From Bradyrhizobium ottawaense (GTDB lineage Bacteria; Pseudomonadota; Alphaproteobacteria; Rhizobiales; Xanthobacteraceae): 64,000 nt of DNA. Both the position numbers and the translations under genes were made by a program. Below the pieces are notes generated by a model. It did not search any database and was not told the origin of the DNA. It saw nothing but the letters and a program-made list of their open reading frames with translations. Shown here one piece after another: positions 43,755-52,957 of the stretch; positions within the stretch are counted from its first letter, which is position 1; every line of letters starts with the position of its first letter. The stretch covers positions 1,302,001 through 1,366,000 of the forward strand of contig NZ_LT629693.1 of NCBI RefSeq assembly GCF_900099825.1. Reading direction: 5' to 3'.

Positions 43755-43788
43755 GAAAAGGCGGCAACGGCTATTGCCGTTGCCGCCT
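43755..43788 (-). terminator. Rho-independent terminator of the RND efflux operon
   Basis: A perfect 13-bp stem, AGGCGGCAACGGC / GCCGTTGCCGCCT (43759-43771 with 43776-43788), closes a 4-nt loop. On the minus strand it is followed by TTTTCGTTG. It lies 27 nt beyond the RND stop. Confidence 0.9.
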
Positions 43789-43815
43789 GACTTTACCGGC
43801 ATTACCAAAAGGACT

Positions 43816-46800
43816 TCAAGTCGGCTTGAGTGCCTCGTGGCCAAGATCGAAGTCCGCGATCTCCCTGGTGCGGTCGGATTCCGCATTGGCGCGGTGGTCG
43901 GTCGCGATCGCGACATAGACCGCGGGCAGCACGAACAGCGTGAACAGCGTGCCGATCGACATGCCCGACACCACGACGAGACCGATCGAGAACCGGCTCG
44001 CAGCACCTGCGCCCGATGCAGTCAGCAGCGGTATCAGGCCGGTAACCATCGCCGCTGTCGTCATCAGGATCGGACGGAGCCGGACGCGAGCCGCCATTTC
44101 GATGGCCGAGCGCCGGTCGAGCCCTTCCTTGAGCTGCAGTTCGTTGGCGAACTCGACCATCAGGATGCCGTGCTTGCTGATCAGGCCGACCAGGGTGAGC
44201 AATCCGACCTGGGTATAGATGTTCATGGTCGCCAGGCCGAAGAACAGCGGAATCATCGCGCCGACGATCGCCATGGGAACGCTGATCATGATCACCAGCG
44301 GGTCGCGCAGGCTTTCGAACTGCGCCGCCAGCACCAGGAAGATGATGATCAGCGCGAAACCAAAGGTGACTGCGAGCTGATTGCCTTCCTGCACGTATTG
44401 GCGCGAGTCGGCCAGATAATCGTGGCTGAACCCGGCCGGCAGATTCTTCGCAGCACTTTCGAGGAAGTCGACGGCCGCGCCCACCGTCACGCCAGGCATC
44501 GGCACCGCCGAGAAGGTCGCGGAGTTGAGCTGATTGTAATGCGTCAGCGCGTTCGGATCGGTGACGGTCTCGATCGAGACGATGGTCGAGAGCGGCACCA
44601 GCTGCCCGGTGTTGGTCGGGACGTAATAACCGCCGAGCGCTTCCGCCGACAGCCGCATGCCGCGCGGCACCTGCGGAATCACCTGATAGGAGCGGCCCTC
44701 GAGATTGAAACGGTTGACGTAATTGCCGCCAAGCAGCGTCTGCAGCGTGTTACCGACCTGCTGCATGTTGATGCCGAGGTCGCTGGCCTTCGAGCGGTCG
44801 ATATTGACCCGCACCGTCGGCTGGTTGAAGTCGAGGTCGCTGTCGGAAACGATGAACATACCGCTCTTGCGCGCGGCGTCCTTCAATTTCGCCATCTCCT
44901 CATAGATGGCCCGGAAGCCGGCGGTCGAGTTGATCACCATCTGCACGGGCAGACCGCCCGGCCCGCCCGGCAGCGGTGGCAGGTTGAACGCGAACGCGTT
45001 GACGCCTTCGATCTTGGAGAGTTCGGCCTGCACCAGCGGCTTCAGCTTGATCGACGAGCGCTCACGCTCGTCCCACGACTTCAGCAGCATGCCGGCAATG
45101 CCGCCCTGCGGGCCGTTGATGCCGTTCAGCACGAAACGCAGATCGGTCTCGGGGAATTTGGCGAACATCCCGTCGAGCTTCTCGCCGTAGAAATCGACAT
45201 AGTCGATGTTGGCGTATTTCGGCGCCTTGGTCACCGCGAACACGATGCCCTGGTCCTCTTCGGGCGCGAGCTCCTTGGAGGTGTGCATATAGAGGAAGCC
45301 GACCAGACCGAGGATGGTCAGCGCGAACAGCCCGGTGATCGGACGATAGTCGAGCGAACGATCGAGCTGGCGGCCGTACCAGTGCGTCAGGGCGCCGAAC
45401 ACCCTGTTGACGACCTTGGCGAACCGCCCCTCCTCGGCGCTCTTGAGGAAGATCGAGCACATCATCGGCGACAGCGTCAGCGCGATCACGCCCGACACGA
45501 TCACCGAGCCCGCAAGCGTAAAGGCGAATTCGCGGAACAGCGATCCGGTCAAGCCGCCGAGGAAACCGATCGGCGCATAGACCGCGGCCAGCGTAATCGT
45601 CATCGAGATGACGGGCCCGACGATTTCACGCGCGCCCTGCAGCGACGCCTGCACCGGCGATTTACCCTCTTCCAGATGGCGGTGGATGTTCTCCACCACC
45701 ACGATGGCGTCGTCGACCACGAGCCCGATCGCCAGCACCATCGCCAGCAGCGTCAGCAGGTTGATGCTGAAGCCCATCACCAGCATCAGGCTGCAGACGC
45801 CGACCAGCGACAACGGAATCGTGACCACGGGAATGATGACCGAGCGGAACGAGGCGAGAAACAGGAAGATCACCACGACGACGATCAGCACGGCTTCGCC
45901 GAGCGTCTTCTCGACCTCGTCGATCGACGACTGAATGAACTTGGTGGAATCGTAGGCCACCTTCATCTTCATCGACGGCGGCAGATTGCGTTCGAGTTCC
46001 GGGAACAGCGCACGGACACCCTTGACCAGCGTCAGCGGGTTGCCTTGCGGGGTTGCCTGCACACCGATGAAGATCGCGTGCTCGCCATTGAAGGCGACGC
46101 TGGCGTCCGAGCTCTGGGCCGCGAGTTCGACCTGCGCAATGTCCTCGATCCGCACGAAGCCGCCGTCCTTGGACTTGACGATCATCTTCTTGAACTGGTC
46201 GAGGTTCCGCAGGTCGGTATTGGTCGACACGTTGGAGACGATGAAATAGCCCTTGGCCTGTCCGGCGGCGGCCTGGAAGTTGTTGGCGGCGATGGCGGCC
46301 TGGACGTCGGTCGGCGACACGCCGCGACCGGCCATCTTGAGCGGATCGAGCCACAGCCGCATCGCGAACGTTTGCCCGCCGAGAATGTCGGCTGAGGCCA
46401 CGCCGTCCACGGTCGACAGCACCGGCTGCACGACGCGCGTCAGGTAATCCGAGATCGCCGAGCCAGACAGCTGCTCGCTGGAGAAGCCGAGATACATCAC
46501 GGCGGTGGTCTGGCCCGTCGTCTTGGTCACGATCGGGTCGTTGGATTCCTTCGGGATCAGATATTTGACCGAATTCACCTTGGCGAGGACTTCGGTCAAC
46601 GCCTGGTTCGGATCGAAATTCAGCTTGACGTAGACCTGGATGGTGCTGGTGCCGAGCACCGACGACGACGTGATGTAGTCGACGCCTTCAGCGGAGGCGA
46701 CCGCCTGCTCGATCGGCGTGGTGATGAAGCCCTGGATCAAATCCGCCGACGCGCCGGGATAGACGGTCGTGACGTTGACGACCGTGTTCGACAGTTTCGG

Positions 46801-46911
46801 ATACTGCCGGATCGGCAGCACGGTCGCCGCCCGCAGGCCGATCAGGAGGATCAGGAGGCTGATCACGACCGAAAGAACCGGGCGCTTGATGAAGATATCG
46901 GTTAAGGCCAT
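43816..46911 (-). CDS. RND efflux transporter permease (HAE1/AcrB family)
   Basis: 1031 aa, full length. It starts MALTDIFIKRPVLSVVISLL. The porter region has YPGASADLIQGFITTPIEQAV. The first membrane core has DDAIVVVENIHRHLEEG, the proton-relay DD motif, and the second has VGLISKHGILMVEFAN. It is a proton-driven drug or organic-compound pump in the inner membrane. It follows the periplasmic adaptor by 97 nt and ends at a strong terminator; no outer-membrane factor is encoded here. Confidence 0.95.
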   Translation of the reverse strand: MALTDIFIKRPVLSVVISLLILLIGLRAATVLPIRQYPKLSNTVVNVTTVYPGASADLIQGFITTPIEQAVASAEGVDYITSSSVLGTSTIQVYVKLNFDPNQALTEVLAKVNSVKYLIPKESNDPIVTKTTGQTTAVMYLGFSSEQLSGSAISDYLTRVVQPVLSTVDGVASADILGGQTFAMRLWLDPLKMAGRGVSPTDVQAAIAANNFQAAAGQAKGYFIVSNVSTNTDLRNLDQFKKMIVKSKDGGFVRIEDIAQVELAAQSSDASVAFNGEHAIFIGVQATPQGNPLTLVKGVRALFPELERNLPPSMKMKVAYDSTKFIQSSIDEVEKTLGEAVLIVVVVIFLFLASFRSVIIPVVTIPLSLVGVCSLMLVMGFSINLLTLLAMVLAIGLVVDDAIVVVENIHRHLEEGKSPVQASLQGAREIVGPVISMTITLAAVYAPIGFLGGLTGSLFREFAFTLAGSVIVSGVIALTLSPMMCSIFLKSAEEGRFAKVVNRVFGALTHWYGRQLDRSLDYRPITGLFALTILGLVGFLYMHTSKELAPEEDQGIVFAVTKAPKYANIDYVDFYGEKLDGMFAKFPETDLRFVLNGINGPQGGIAGMLLKSWDERERSSIKLKPLVQAELSKIEGVNAFAFNLPPLPGGPGGLPVQMVINSTAGFRAIYEEMAKLKDAARKSGMFIVSDSDLDFNQPTVRVNIDRSKASDLGINMQQVGNTLQTLLGGNYVNRFNLEGRSYQVIPQVPRGMRLSAEALGGYYVPTNTGQLVPLSTIVSIETVTDPNALTHYNQLNSATFSAVPMPGVTVGAAVDFLESAAKNLPAGFSHDYLADSRQYVQEGNQLAVTFGFALIIIFLVLAAQFESLRDPLVIMISVPMAIVGAMIPLFFGLATMNIYTQVGLLTLVGLISKHGILMVEFANELQLKEGLDRRSAIEMAARVRLRPILMTTAAMVTGLIPLLTASGAGAASRFSIGLVVVSGMSIGTLFTLFVLPAVYVAIATDHRANAESDRTREIADFDLGHEALKPT

Positions 46912-47008
46912 CGCGATTTATCCCGCTAAGTTCGGCAATTGGGCGCGGTCTCCCGAAGGAAACCGCGGCCCGCTTTTCATCTGCATGCGGCCCGTCGGGC
47001 CGTAAATC

Positions 47009-48202
47009 CTAGTAACGCGGCGGTGTTGCCGGAATCGGCGGCACCGGATCGGTCGAAATCGCAACGGCCGAGCCCGATTGCAGCTTGAGCTGTCCGACGG
47101 CGACGACGCGATCGCCCGGCTTCAACCCGGTGAGGATTTCAGCCCGCCCGTTGATACGGTTGCCGGCCTTCACGAAGGTGCGCACCACCGTCAGGCTGGT
47201 CTTGCCATCCTCGGCCTTCTTCTCGGTGAGCAGGTAGACCGAGTCACCATAGAGCGTGTAGTCGACCGACGTTTCGGGCACGGTGACGACCGCCGGCTTC
47301 TCCGGCAGCACCACGGTGGTGGTCGCGAACATGCCGGGCTTGAGGATGCGATCGGGATTGGCGATCGTCGCCTGCACGCGGATGTTGCGGGTATCGGTCG
47401 CGATCTGCGGCTCGATGGTCGTGATCTTGCCTTCGAAGCTGCGCCCCGGATAGGCATCGACCGCGATGCGAACGGTCTGCCCGACCTTGAGCTGGGCGGA
47501 GTCCTTTTCGGTCACGGTGAAGTTGGCATAGAGCTCGGACAGATCGGTCAACGACACGATCTGCGTACCCGCGGTCAGATATTGTCCGACCTCGACCTTG
47601 CGCACGCCGAGTTCGCCGTCGAACGGCGCCCGCACCAGCTTCTGCGAAATGATCGCTTCGGTCTTGGCGATGCCGGCATTGGCCTGGTCGAACGCTGCCT
47701 GCGCCGTATCGACGGTCGCCTGCGGCCCGAACTGGCGCGAGGCCAGTTGCTTGGCGCGATCGAGCGAGAGCTGCGCCACCGTCGCCTGTGCCTTGAAGTT
47801 GGCGAGATCGCCCTGGTCGGGGGCATCGAACAACTGCACCAGCGGCGTGCCGGATTTCACGCTGGCGCCCGCGGTGAACATGATGTCGGTGATGCGTCCG
47901 TTGACGTCGGAGGTGACGTTGACCTGATGCACGGCGGCGAGATCGCCGACGGCGGTCAAAAGATTCGGAATCACTTCGGACGCTGCCGTGGCGATGCTCA
48001 CGCTGGTTGGCGGCGGCTTGTTGTTGGCGAAGAACTGCGCGATCATCTTGCCGCGGAAATAGTTGAACCAGACGAGGCCGCCGACCAGCAGCGCCAGCAC
48101 CAACCCGACGATGATGAACCAGCGCACCATCCGGATCGGACGCTTGCGCTGGGCCTCGCCGATCGGCTTGCCCGACAGTTTCGGTTCAGTCACGATATTC
48201 AT
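47009..48202 (-). CDS. RND efflux periplasmic adaptor (membrane fusion protein)
   Basis: 397 aa from ATG 48202, one base past the TetR stop; GTG 48211 is an alternative that overlaps it. A single N-terminal membrane helix (WFIIVGLVLALLVGGLVWF) is followed by lipoyl halves around a helical hairpin (about residues 95-180) and beta-barrel segments with GARGSFEGK-like sequence (PGRSFEGKITTIEPQI). It bridges the RND pump and an outer-membrane channel. Confidence 0.93.
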   Translation of the reverse strand: MNIVTEPKLSGKPIGEAQRKRPIRMVRWFIIVGLVLALLVGGLVWFNYFRGKMIAQFFANNKPPPTSVSIATAASEVIPNLLTAVGDLAAVHQVNVTSDVNGRITDIMFTAGASVKSGTPLVQLFDAPDQGDLANFKAQATVAQLSLDRAKQLASRQFGPQATVDTAQAAFDQANAGIAKTEAIISQKLVRAPFDGELGVRKVEVGQYLTAGTQIVSLTDLSELYANFTVTEKDSAQLKVGQTVRIAVDAYPGRSFEGKITTIEPQIATDTRNIRVQATIANPDRILKPGMFATTTVVLPEKPAVVTVPETSVDYTLYGDSVYLLTEKKAEDGKTSLTVVRTFVKAGNRINGRAEILTGLKPGDRVVAVGQLKLQSGSAVAISTDPVPPIPATPPRY

Positions 48203-48203
48203 G

Positions 48204-48905
48204 TCATGCACTTTCTGCAGTTACCGATTGTCCCGAATTCGGCGACAGCTCGCAGTCCAGATGGGAAGCAATTGCAGCCTCGTTAAGTCCGATGCCGCGC
48301 AGGATAAACTGGCAAAGCTGCCGCTCGACGTCGGCGGCGTTGCCATAGGAAAGACAGGGTATGGCCGGAAGCCGCGTCAGCGCGGCCATCAACACGGTGT
48401 GGTGGGCGAACCAGAACAGGTTGAGCGGTTCGCTGCCGATCCGCGCTGCGTCGCCGGCCGCAACCGCGCGTTCGATCGACGCGGCGAATACCGGCCCAAT
48501 CAAGGCGCCGACCTTGTCGTACAGCAGCCGCGCGAACTCGCCGTCATCGAGATGGCTCGTCGCCATCAACCTGATGCGTTGAGCCTCCTGCTCGTCCGGG
48601 CCGTCCGAGACGTGCATGAAGTGGCCGACCATGCCTTTGACCAGTTCGACCAGGGTGCCGGTCGACGGCTCCTGGCCGAGCAGATGCGCCAGATCCGGGT
48701 CGGCTTCGCATTCTTCCGCCAGGATCTCCGCATAGAGCGCGGCCTTGGAGGGAAAGTGCTTGAACAGCAAGCCTTCCGAGATGGCCGCCGCCGCCGCCAC
48801 GCTCTTGGTGGTGGTGCCGGCAAAGCCGTTCCGGGCAAAGCATCGCTTGGCGGCGCTCAGTATCAATTGACGCCGTAAATCACTTGTCATGCGCAGGGTG
48901 GACAT
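48204..48905 (-). CDS. TetR family repressor of the RND operon
   Basis: 233 aa from ATG 48905; ATG 48890 is also possible. The N-terminal helix-turn-helix reads FAGTTTKSVAAAAAISEGLLFKHF. The C-terminal ligand domain is all-helical. An upstream ATG at 48923 falls inside the palindromic operator and is unlikely. The gene heads the operon with the adaptor and pump, a standard autoregulated efflux layout in which ligand binding releases the repressor. Confidence 0.9.
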   Translation of the reverse strand: MSTLRMTSDLRRQLILSAAKRCFARNGFAGTTTKSVAAAAAISEGLLFKHFPSKAALYAEILAEECEADPDLAHLLGQEPSTGTLVELVKGMVGHFMHVSDGPDEQEAQRIRLMATSHLDDGEFARLLYDKVGALIGPVFAASIERAVAAGDAARIGSEPLNLFWFAHHTVLMAALTRLPAIPCLSYGNAADVERQLCQFILRGIGLNEAAIASHLDCELSPNSGQSVTAESA

Positions 48906-48911
48906 GGGCGT

Positions 48912-48949
48912 GTGAGTAATCACTCACCACGTCAGATGTCAAGGTTTTA
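48912..48949 (-). promoter_or_regulatory. TetR-type operator and -35 element upstream of the efflux operon
   Basis: GTGAGT (48912-48917) and ACTCAC (48922-48927) form a perfect 6-bp inverted repeat with a 4-nt spacer, the familiar GAGTnA-type TetR/AcrR operator. On the minus strand a consensus TTGACA lies just upstream (about 48940-48945). I see no good -10 hexamer at 17-18 nt, but one would fall within the operator, consistent with repression by occlusion. Confidence 0.7.
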
Positions 48950-49118
48950 TTGCAGTGCGAAACGGCCATTTCGGTCAAAATCGCCAAGAATCTCAGCAAT
49001 CCCACCGCCCGCAGATGCCTTGACCCCGGCGCCGGCACGAGATTTAAGATAGTTGCAGATGCGACTAATTCGAGACCGTCGCGCAACCATTCTGTTTCCA
49101 CGATGAGCATAACGCGCC

Positions 49119-50339
49119 ATGAATCAGGATGCACGCGAACTGGCTGACACGTTCGACCTCGAGAAACTGACACCGGACTTCTATGCCGACCCCTACCCGA
49201 CCTATCGCGCGTTGCGGGAGCACGAACCGGTCAAGCGGCTGCCGAACGGTTCCTGGTTCCTGACCCGCTATGACGATCTGGTCGCGGCCTACAAGAACAC
49301 CAAGGTGTTCTCTTCGGACAAGAAGAAGGAGTTTGCGCCCAAATATGGCGCCTCCCTGCTCTACGAGCACCACACCACGAGCCTCGTTTTCAACGATCCC
49401 CCCGCCCACACAAGGGTGCGGCGGCTGATCATGGGCGCGCTGTCGCCGCGTGCGATTTCGGGCATGGAGCCTGACCTGATTGCCCTGGTGGACCGGCTGC
49501 TCGATGCCATCGCCGCCAAGGGCAAGGTCGACCTGATCGACCACTTTGCGTCCGCGATCCCGATCGAGGTGATCGGCAATCTGCTCGACGTGCCCCAGGA
49601 CGAACGCGAGCCGCTGCGCGACTGGTCGCTGGCGATCCTCGGTGCGCTGGAGCCGGTCGTCGCGCCGGACGTATTTGCGCGCGGCAACCAGGCGGTGAAG
49701 GATTTCCTCGTCTATCTCGAAGGTCTGGTGGCGCGCCGCCGCGCCAAGCCCGGCAATCCCGAGCGCGACGTGTTGACGCGGTTGATCCAAGGCGAGGACA
49801 ATGGCGAGCGGCTGACGGAAAAGGAACTGCTGCACAATTGCATCTTCCTGCTCAACGCCGGCCATGAAACCACCACCAATCTGATCGGCAACGGGCTGGT
49901 GGCGCTGCTGGGTCATCCGGCCGAAAAGCAGCGGCTGATCGACAACCCCGCGCTGATCAAGACCGCCGTCGAGGAAATGCTGCGGTTCGAGAGCTCCAAC
50001 CAGCTCGGCAACCGCATGACGGTCGAGCCGGTCGAACTCGGCGGCATCGCGCTGCCGGCGGGCACGCCGGTCACGCTGTGCATCGGCGCCGCCAATCGCG
50101 ATCCCGCCCAGTTCGCCGATCCCGAACGTCTCGACATCGGCCGCACGCCGAACCGGCATCTCGCCTTCGGCACCGGCGCGCATCAATGCGCCGGAATGGC
50201 GCTGGCGCGGCTGGAGGGCGCGATCGCGATCTCGCGCTTCCTGGCGCGATTTCCAAACTACGCGCTCAGCGGCAAACCAGTGCGCGGCGGCCGGGTACGG
50301 TTTCGCGGATTCCTGAGCGCGCCGTGTCAAGTCGGCTAA
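49119..50339 (+). CDS. cytochrome P450 (bacterial class I)
   Basis: 406 aa. The I-helix motif is AGHETTTN, the ExxR is EEMLRFES, and the haem loop FGTGAHQCAGMALAR places the haem thiolate at Cys357. The length and lack of membrane anchor fit a soluble class I P450 that needs a separate ferredoxin and reductase; none is adjacent. It is transcribed away from the TetR gene. The substrate is unknown. Confidence 0.93.
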   Translation: MNQDARELADTFDLEKLTPDFYADPYPTYRALREHEPVKRLPNGSWFLTRYDDLVAAYKNTKVFSSDKKKEFAPKYGASLLYEHHTTSLVFNDPPAHTRVRRLIMGALSPRAISGMEPDLIALVDRLLDAIAAKGKVDLIDHFASAIPIEVIGNLLDVPQDEREPLRDWSLAILGALEPVVAPDVFARGNQAVKDFLVYLEGLVARRRAKPGNPERDVLTRLIQGEDNGERLTEKELLHNCIFLLNAGHETTTNLIGNGLVALLGHPAEKQRLIDNPALIKTAVEEMLRFESSNQLGNRMTVEPVELGGIALPAGTPVTLCIGAANRDPAQFADPERLDIGRTPNRHLAFGTGAHQCAGMALARLEGAIAISRFLARFPNYALSGKPVRGGRVRFRGFLSAPCQVG

Positions 50340-50354
50340 GGCAGCGGAAGTAAA

Positions 50355-51404
50355 TCAGCGGCTTAGCGCGGCTTCCTTGAACGCAGACAAAAGCGGAATT
50401 TCCAGCTTCCCATGCATGCCGCGCATGATCTCATAGGCCTGCTCGCGCGGCATCCCCGGCTTGTACGACCGCGCCTCGATGAGGGCTGCGAAAATATCTG
50501 AAATGGTCAGCATGCGTACAATGTCGGAAATGCTTGCCGCACAGAGCGCGTCGGGATAGCCGCTGCCGTCGAGATATTCATGGTGGTGACGGACGGCATC
50601 GAGAACTTCCGGAGAAATGCCCGACGTTCCCTTCAGCACTTCGTATCCGGCTGCCGGATGGGTTTCGATCAGCGCCCGCTCCTGCGGATCCAGGCGCCCC
50701 GGCTTGTCGAGAACGGCAAGCGGGATTCTGGCTTTGCCGATGTCATGAAACATCGCCGCCGTATGCAGGCGTTCGATATCGGCCTTCGCCAATCCCAGGC
50801 TCAAACCGAAATCGACCGCCACGCCCGTCACGAGAAGGCAGTGCTGATACGTGCCCTCATGATGACGGCGCACGGTATCCAGCCAATTGGACAGGCCGTC
50901 CTCGGCGATGTTGTCGGCAATACGTCTCGCCGCGCCCTTGGCGGCGGCCACGTCGATTGCACCACCCGTCAGCGCCGAGGAGAACATCGATGCGATGGCG
51001 GCTGCGCCGCCTGACGCGACATCGCGTGCGTCGCCCGTCGCTTGTCGGGTGGGAGCAAGCGGCGCGCCGCGGTCGGCCAGTGTCGCGATCAGAGATTTCT
51101 TGCCGACCGGATTGACGAGCACGTGCGTCGCACCGAGCGCGTAGGCCTGCGCGGCGAACAGCCGCTCCTGGTGGTCGATAATAAAAACCCGCTTTCGAAC
51201 GTGCTTCAGCCGGGAAAGCAGTTCCTTTATCGCGGCAATGTTTTCGACGCTCCGAAGATCAGCGGCGACGATGGCCGCATCGCATCCCTGGTGCACGCCT
51301 GCTTTGCCCGTGAGCGGCGCACAACTGACCACGAACTCCGGCACCAGCATCGAACGCAGGTCCGCGGATTTACAGGGATTGTCTGTAATGACTTCGACGG
51401 ACAC
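50355..51404 (-). CDS. HD-GYP domain protein with degenerate receiver domain
   Basis: 349 aa starting at GTG 51404 after AGAGGGAC. The N-terminal 110 residues look like a receiver domain (EVITDNPCKSADLRSML, IVAADLRS) in which the conserved KP lysine is replaced by Asn (LVNPVG) and the acidic pair is reduced. The C-terminal domain has HDIGK and the HHHEYLDGSGYP motif of HD-GYP phosphodiesterases, which hydrolyse cyclic-di-GMP. The catalytic half looks intact; the regulatory half is probably not phosphorylated in the usual way. Confidence 0.88.
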   Translation of the reverse strand: MSVEVITDNPCKSADLRSMLVPEFVVSCAPLTGKAGVHQGCDAAIVAADLRSVENIAAIKELLSRLKHVRKRVFIIDHQERLFAAQAYALGATHVLVNPVGKKSLIATLADRGAPLAPTRQATGDARDVASGGAAAIASMFSSALTGGAIDVAAAKGAARRIADNIAEDGLSNWLDTVRRHHEGTYQHCLLVTGVAVDFGLSLGLAKADIERLHTAAMFHDIGKARIPLAVLDKPGRLDPQERALIETHPAAGYEVLKGTSGISPEVLDAVRHHHEYLDGSGYPDALCAASISDIVRMLTISDIFAALIEARSYKPGMPREQAYEIMRGMHGKLEIPLLSAFKEAALSR

Positions 51405-51711
51405 CTGAAAAGTCCCTCTAGATCATAAAATGTCAGGCGCGGCGTATCCCCGCTAAAATTGTCCGGAGAAATGCTGCCACCGCAGTTTGCGGAACACCCG
51501 TTATTTGCAGGTTAACGTTCGTTGCAGAACGATATCGAAACTCGGCAAGCGGACTGCCCGCTTTTGCGGCAACTCAACGGGTTCCGCTGCCGCGGCCGGA
51601 TCGGACAAGCAGGTTCCCGTTGCCGTCGATCTCGCCGACGCGGCCGCCAGACCGTTGCCGCCCGCGCGAAAGTGGCGAGCCTTCGCCGCGTCCACCCGCC
51701 GTCCAGCCGCA
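51405..51711. other. 307-bp gap with no recognisable gene
   Basis: I see no convincing coding frame; the long ORFs here are Arg-rich and lack ribosome sites. The part next to the HD-GYP gene is AT-richer (AAAATG, AAAATT) and probably contains its promoter. No repeat or hairpin stands out. Confidence 0.5.
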
Positions 51712-51900
51712 CTAGGTGCCAGGCTGGTCTCCGGCGATGGCGCGGTCGATCGCGTCCACTCCCTGCGTCTCCACGAACTTGGCGCGCGCCCGTTCCGCCT
51801 TGTCGCGATCGAACGGGGCCGCGAGAACCTTCGCATGCGCATCGCGCTCCTCGACCATGCGGTCTCTTGCCTTTTTCAGCGTGTCCAGCCGTTCGCCCAT
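51712..51900 (-). CDS. small charged coiled-coil-like protein
   Basis: 62 aa starting at ATG 51900 (MGERLDTLKKARDRMVEERD). It is mostly charged amphipathic helix, with ETQGVDAIDRAIAGDQPGT at the end. I do not recognise a family. Amphipathicity and composition argue for a real small protein, but the ribosome site is weak and there is no neighbour in the same unit, so it may be spurious. Confidence 0.45.
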   Translation of the reverse strand: MGERLDTLKKARDRMVEERDAHAKVLAAPFDRDKAERARAKFVETQGVDAIDRAIAGDQPGT

Positions 51901-52152
51901 AGGATGCTCGCTTTGTCTGTTCCATGTCCGCCGAACCGCGCGAACGCGCCGCCATCATGGTTCGGCGGTCTTTGTCAGCCTGGCAACGCGGAGAATCGCC
52001 GCGCGACCTTACGACATGGCAAGCCCGGTCGATTGAATTTAAATCCGCTTTTGCTCAACCGGCCCTATCTATTGCGCGCCAGGTTGCTACCTTTGCATAG
52101 TTCGATGCCCCTTTGAGACACCGGACGACATCAACCGCAGGGAGAGATCGGT

Positions 52153-52284
52153 ATGCCCAAGGGCGAGCAAAAGGGTAATCGGGAAAAGAAGAAGCCGAAG
52201 AAGGAAAAGATCAAGTCGATCGCTGCAGCACCGAGCCAAAAGGGCGTCGGAAGTCTGCAGTCAGGCTTCGGTAACAAGAAATAG
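52153..52284 (+). CDS. 43-aa lysine-rich small protein
   Basis: It reads MPKGEQKGNREKKKPKKEKI followed by KSIAAAPSQKGVGSLQSG and ends FGNKK. An AGGGAGAG ribosome site lies 6 nt upstream of the ATG. It is strongly basic, with a Lys-rich N-terminal half and a Gly/Ser tail. I recall similar small basic proteins annotated as hypothetical in Bradyrhizobium. Function is unknown; nucleic-acid binding is possible from charge alone. Confidence 0.7.
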   Translation: MPKGEQKGNREKKKPKKEKIKSIAAAPSQKGVGSLQSGFGNKK

Positions 52285-52363
52285 CGTCATGCTCCGGGAA
52301 GCCGGCGGATCGGCGCCGCCGCCGCCGGCGCGTTGACGCGCGCCTGAACGGGTTGGATCGCTA

Positions 52364-52744
52364 TCAGTTTCCGGCGGTGTTGAAGCGGTCGAGGTCGCAA
52401 TCCTTCGCCGCATATCTGGTCCGGCGGATGCCGTCGCTATCTTCCTCAACGGTCGGCTTGCAACGCGCGCTCCAGGCCTCTTCCGCCAACCTGTCGGCCT
52501 TGAGCTCTTCCTCCGTTCGCGGCACGACCTGGATGGTTGTGCGGCCGCCGACGGCGAAGTCGGTCTTTTGGCTGGGGAGAAGCGGAGTACCGTTCAGAAT
52601 GGCCGAAGCCTTGGCATTGGCCGCGGCTTGCCTCTCATAGATGGCCTGGACGGCATCTGCCGCGTGCCCGTGATCCAGCGCAAACTGGGCTGACGCCGAC
52701 GAGATCGAGGCGATGACAATCGAGACGGCGAAGACGATACGCAT
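52364..52744 (-). CDS. small exported protein with CKP-x-YAxKxC motif
   Basis: 126 aa. A signal peptide MRIVFAVSIVIASISSASAQ is followed by an Ala-rich helix and a C-terminal segment WSARCKP...DGIRRTRYAAKDC with two cysteines that could form a disulphide. The same C-terminal pattern recurs in the next exported protein (52958..53254). Unknown function; periplasmic or secreted. Confidence 0.72.
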   Translation of the reverse strand: MRIVFAVSIVIASISSASAQFALDHGHAADAVQAIYERQAAANAKASAILNGTPLLPSQKTDFAVGGRTTIQVVPRTEEELKADRLAEEAWSARCKPTVEEDSDGIRRTRYAAKDCDLDRFNTAGN

Positions 52745-52957
52745 ATTGGTTGCCTCATGAGATGAGCACTGCCTGTCAGCAATGACGGACAGGCATTGAG
52801 GCGCGGTAAAGCAGCGTAACTAACCGCTTCGCAATTTTTTCGTTAAAGATTTAACCGTCTCGCCGGCACCAAAAATGCGGGCCGCGAGATCACACGGCGA
52901 ATGCCGGAATTCATTCGCGCGCGCCGCACGACACGGCGCGGGCGCGACAGGCATCGA

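Noticed and set aside
43774..46395. An 873-aa open frame on the plus strand antisense to the RND pump
   Set aside because: It has the same His/Arg/Asp-rich shadow composition, no family features, and the RND gene on the other strand is unambiguous.
46988..47002. CGGCCC-GTC-GGGCCG hairpin between the efflux adaptor and pump genes
   Set aside because: No T-run follows on the minus strand and the pump would be cut off from its promoter; it may modulate read-through, but I cannot support a terminator.
51487..52116. A 209-aa plus-strand frame in the small-gene region
   Set aside because: Arg/Pro-rich low-complexity translation, no ribosome site, and it would overlap the better minus-strand small gene.
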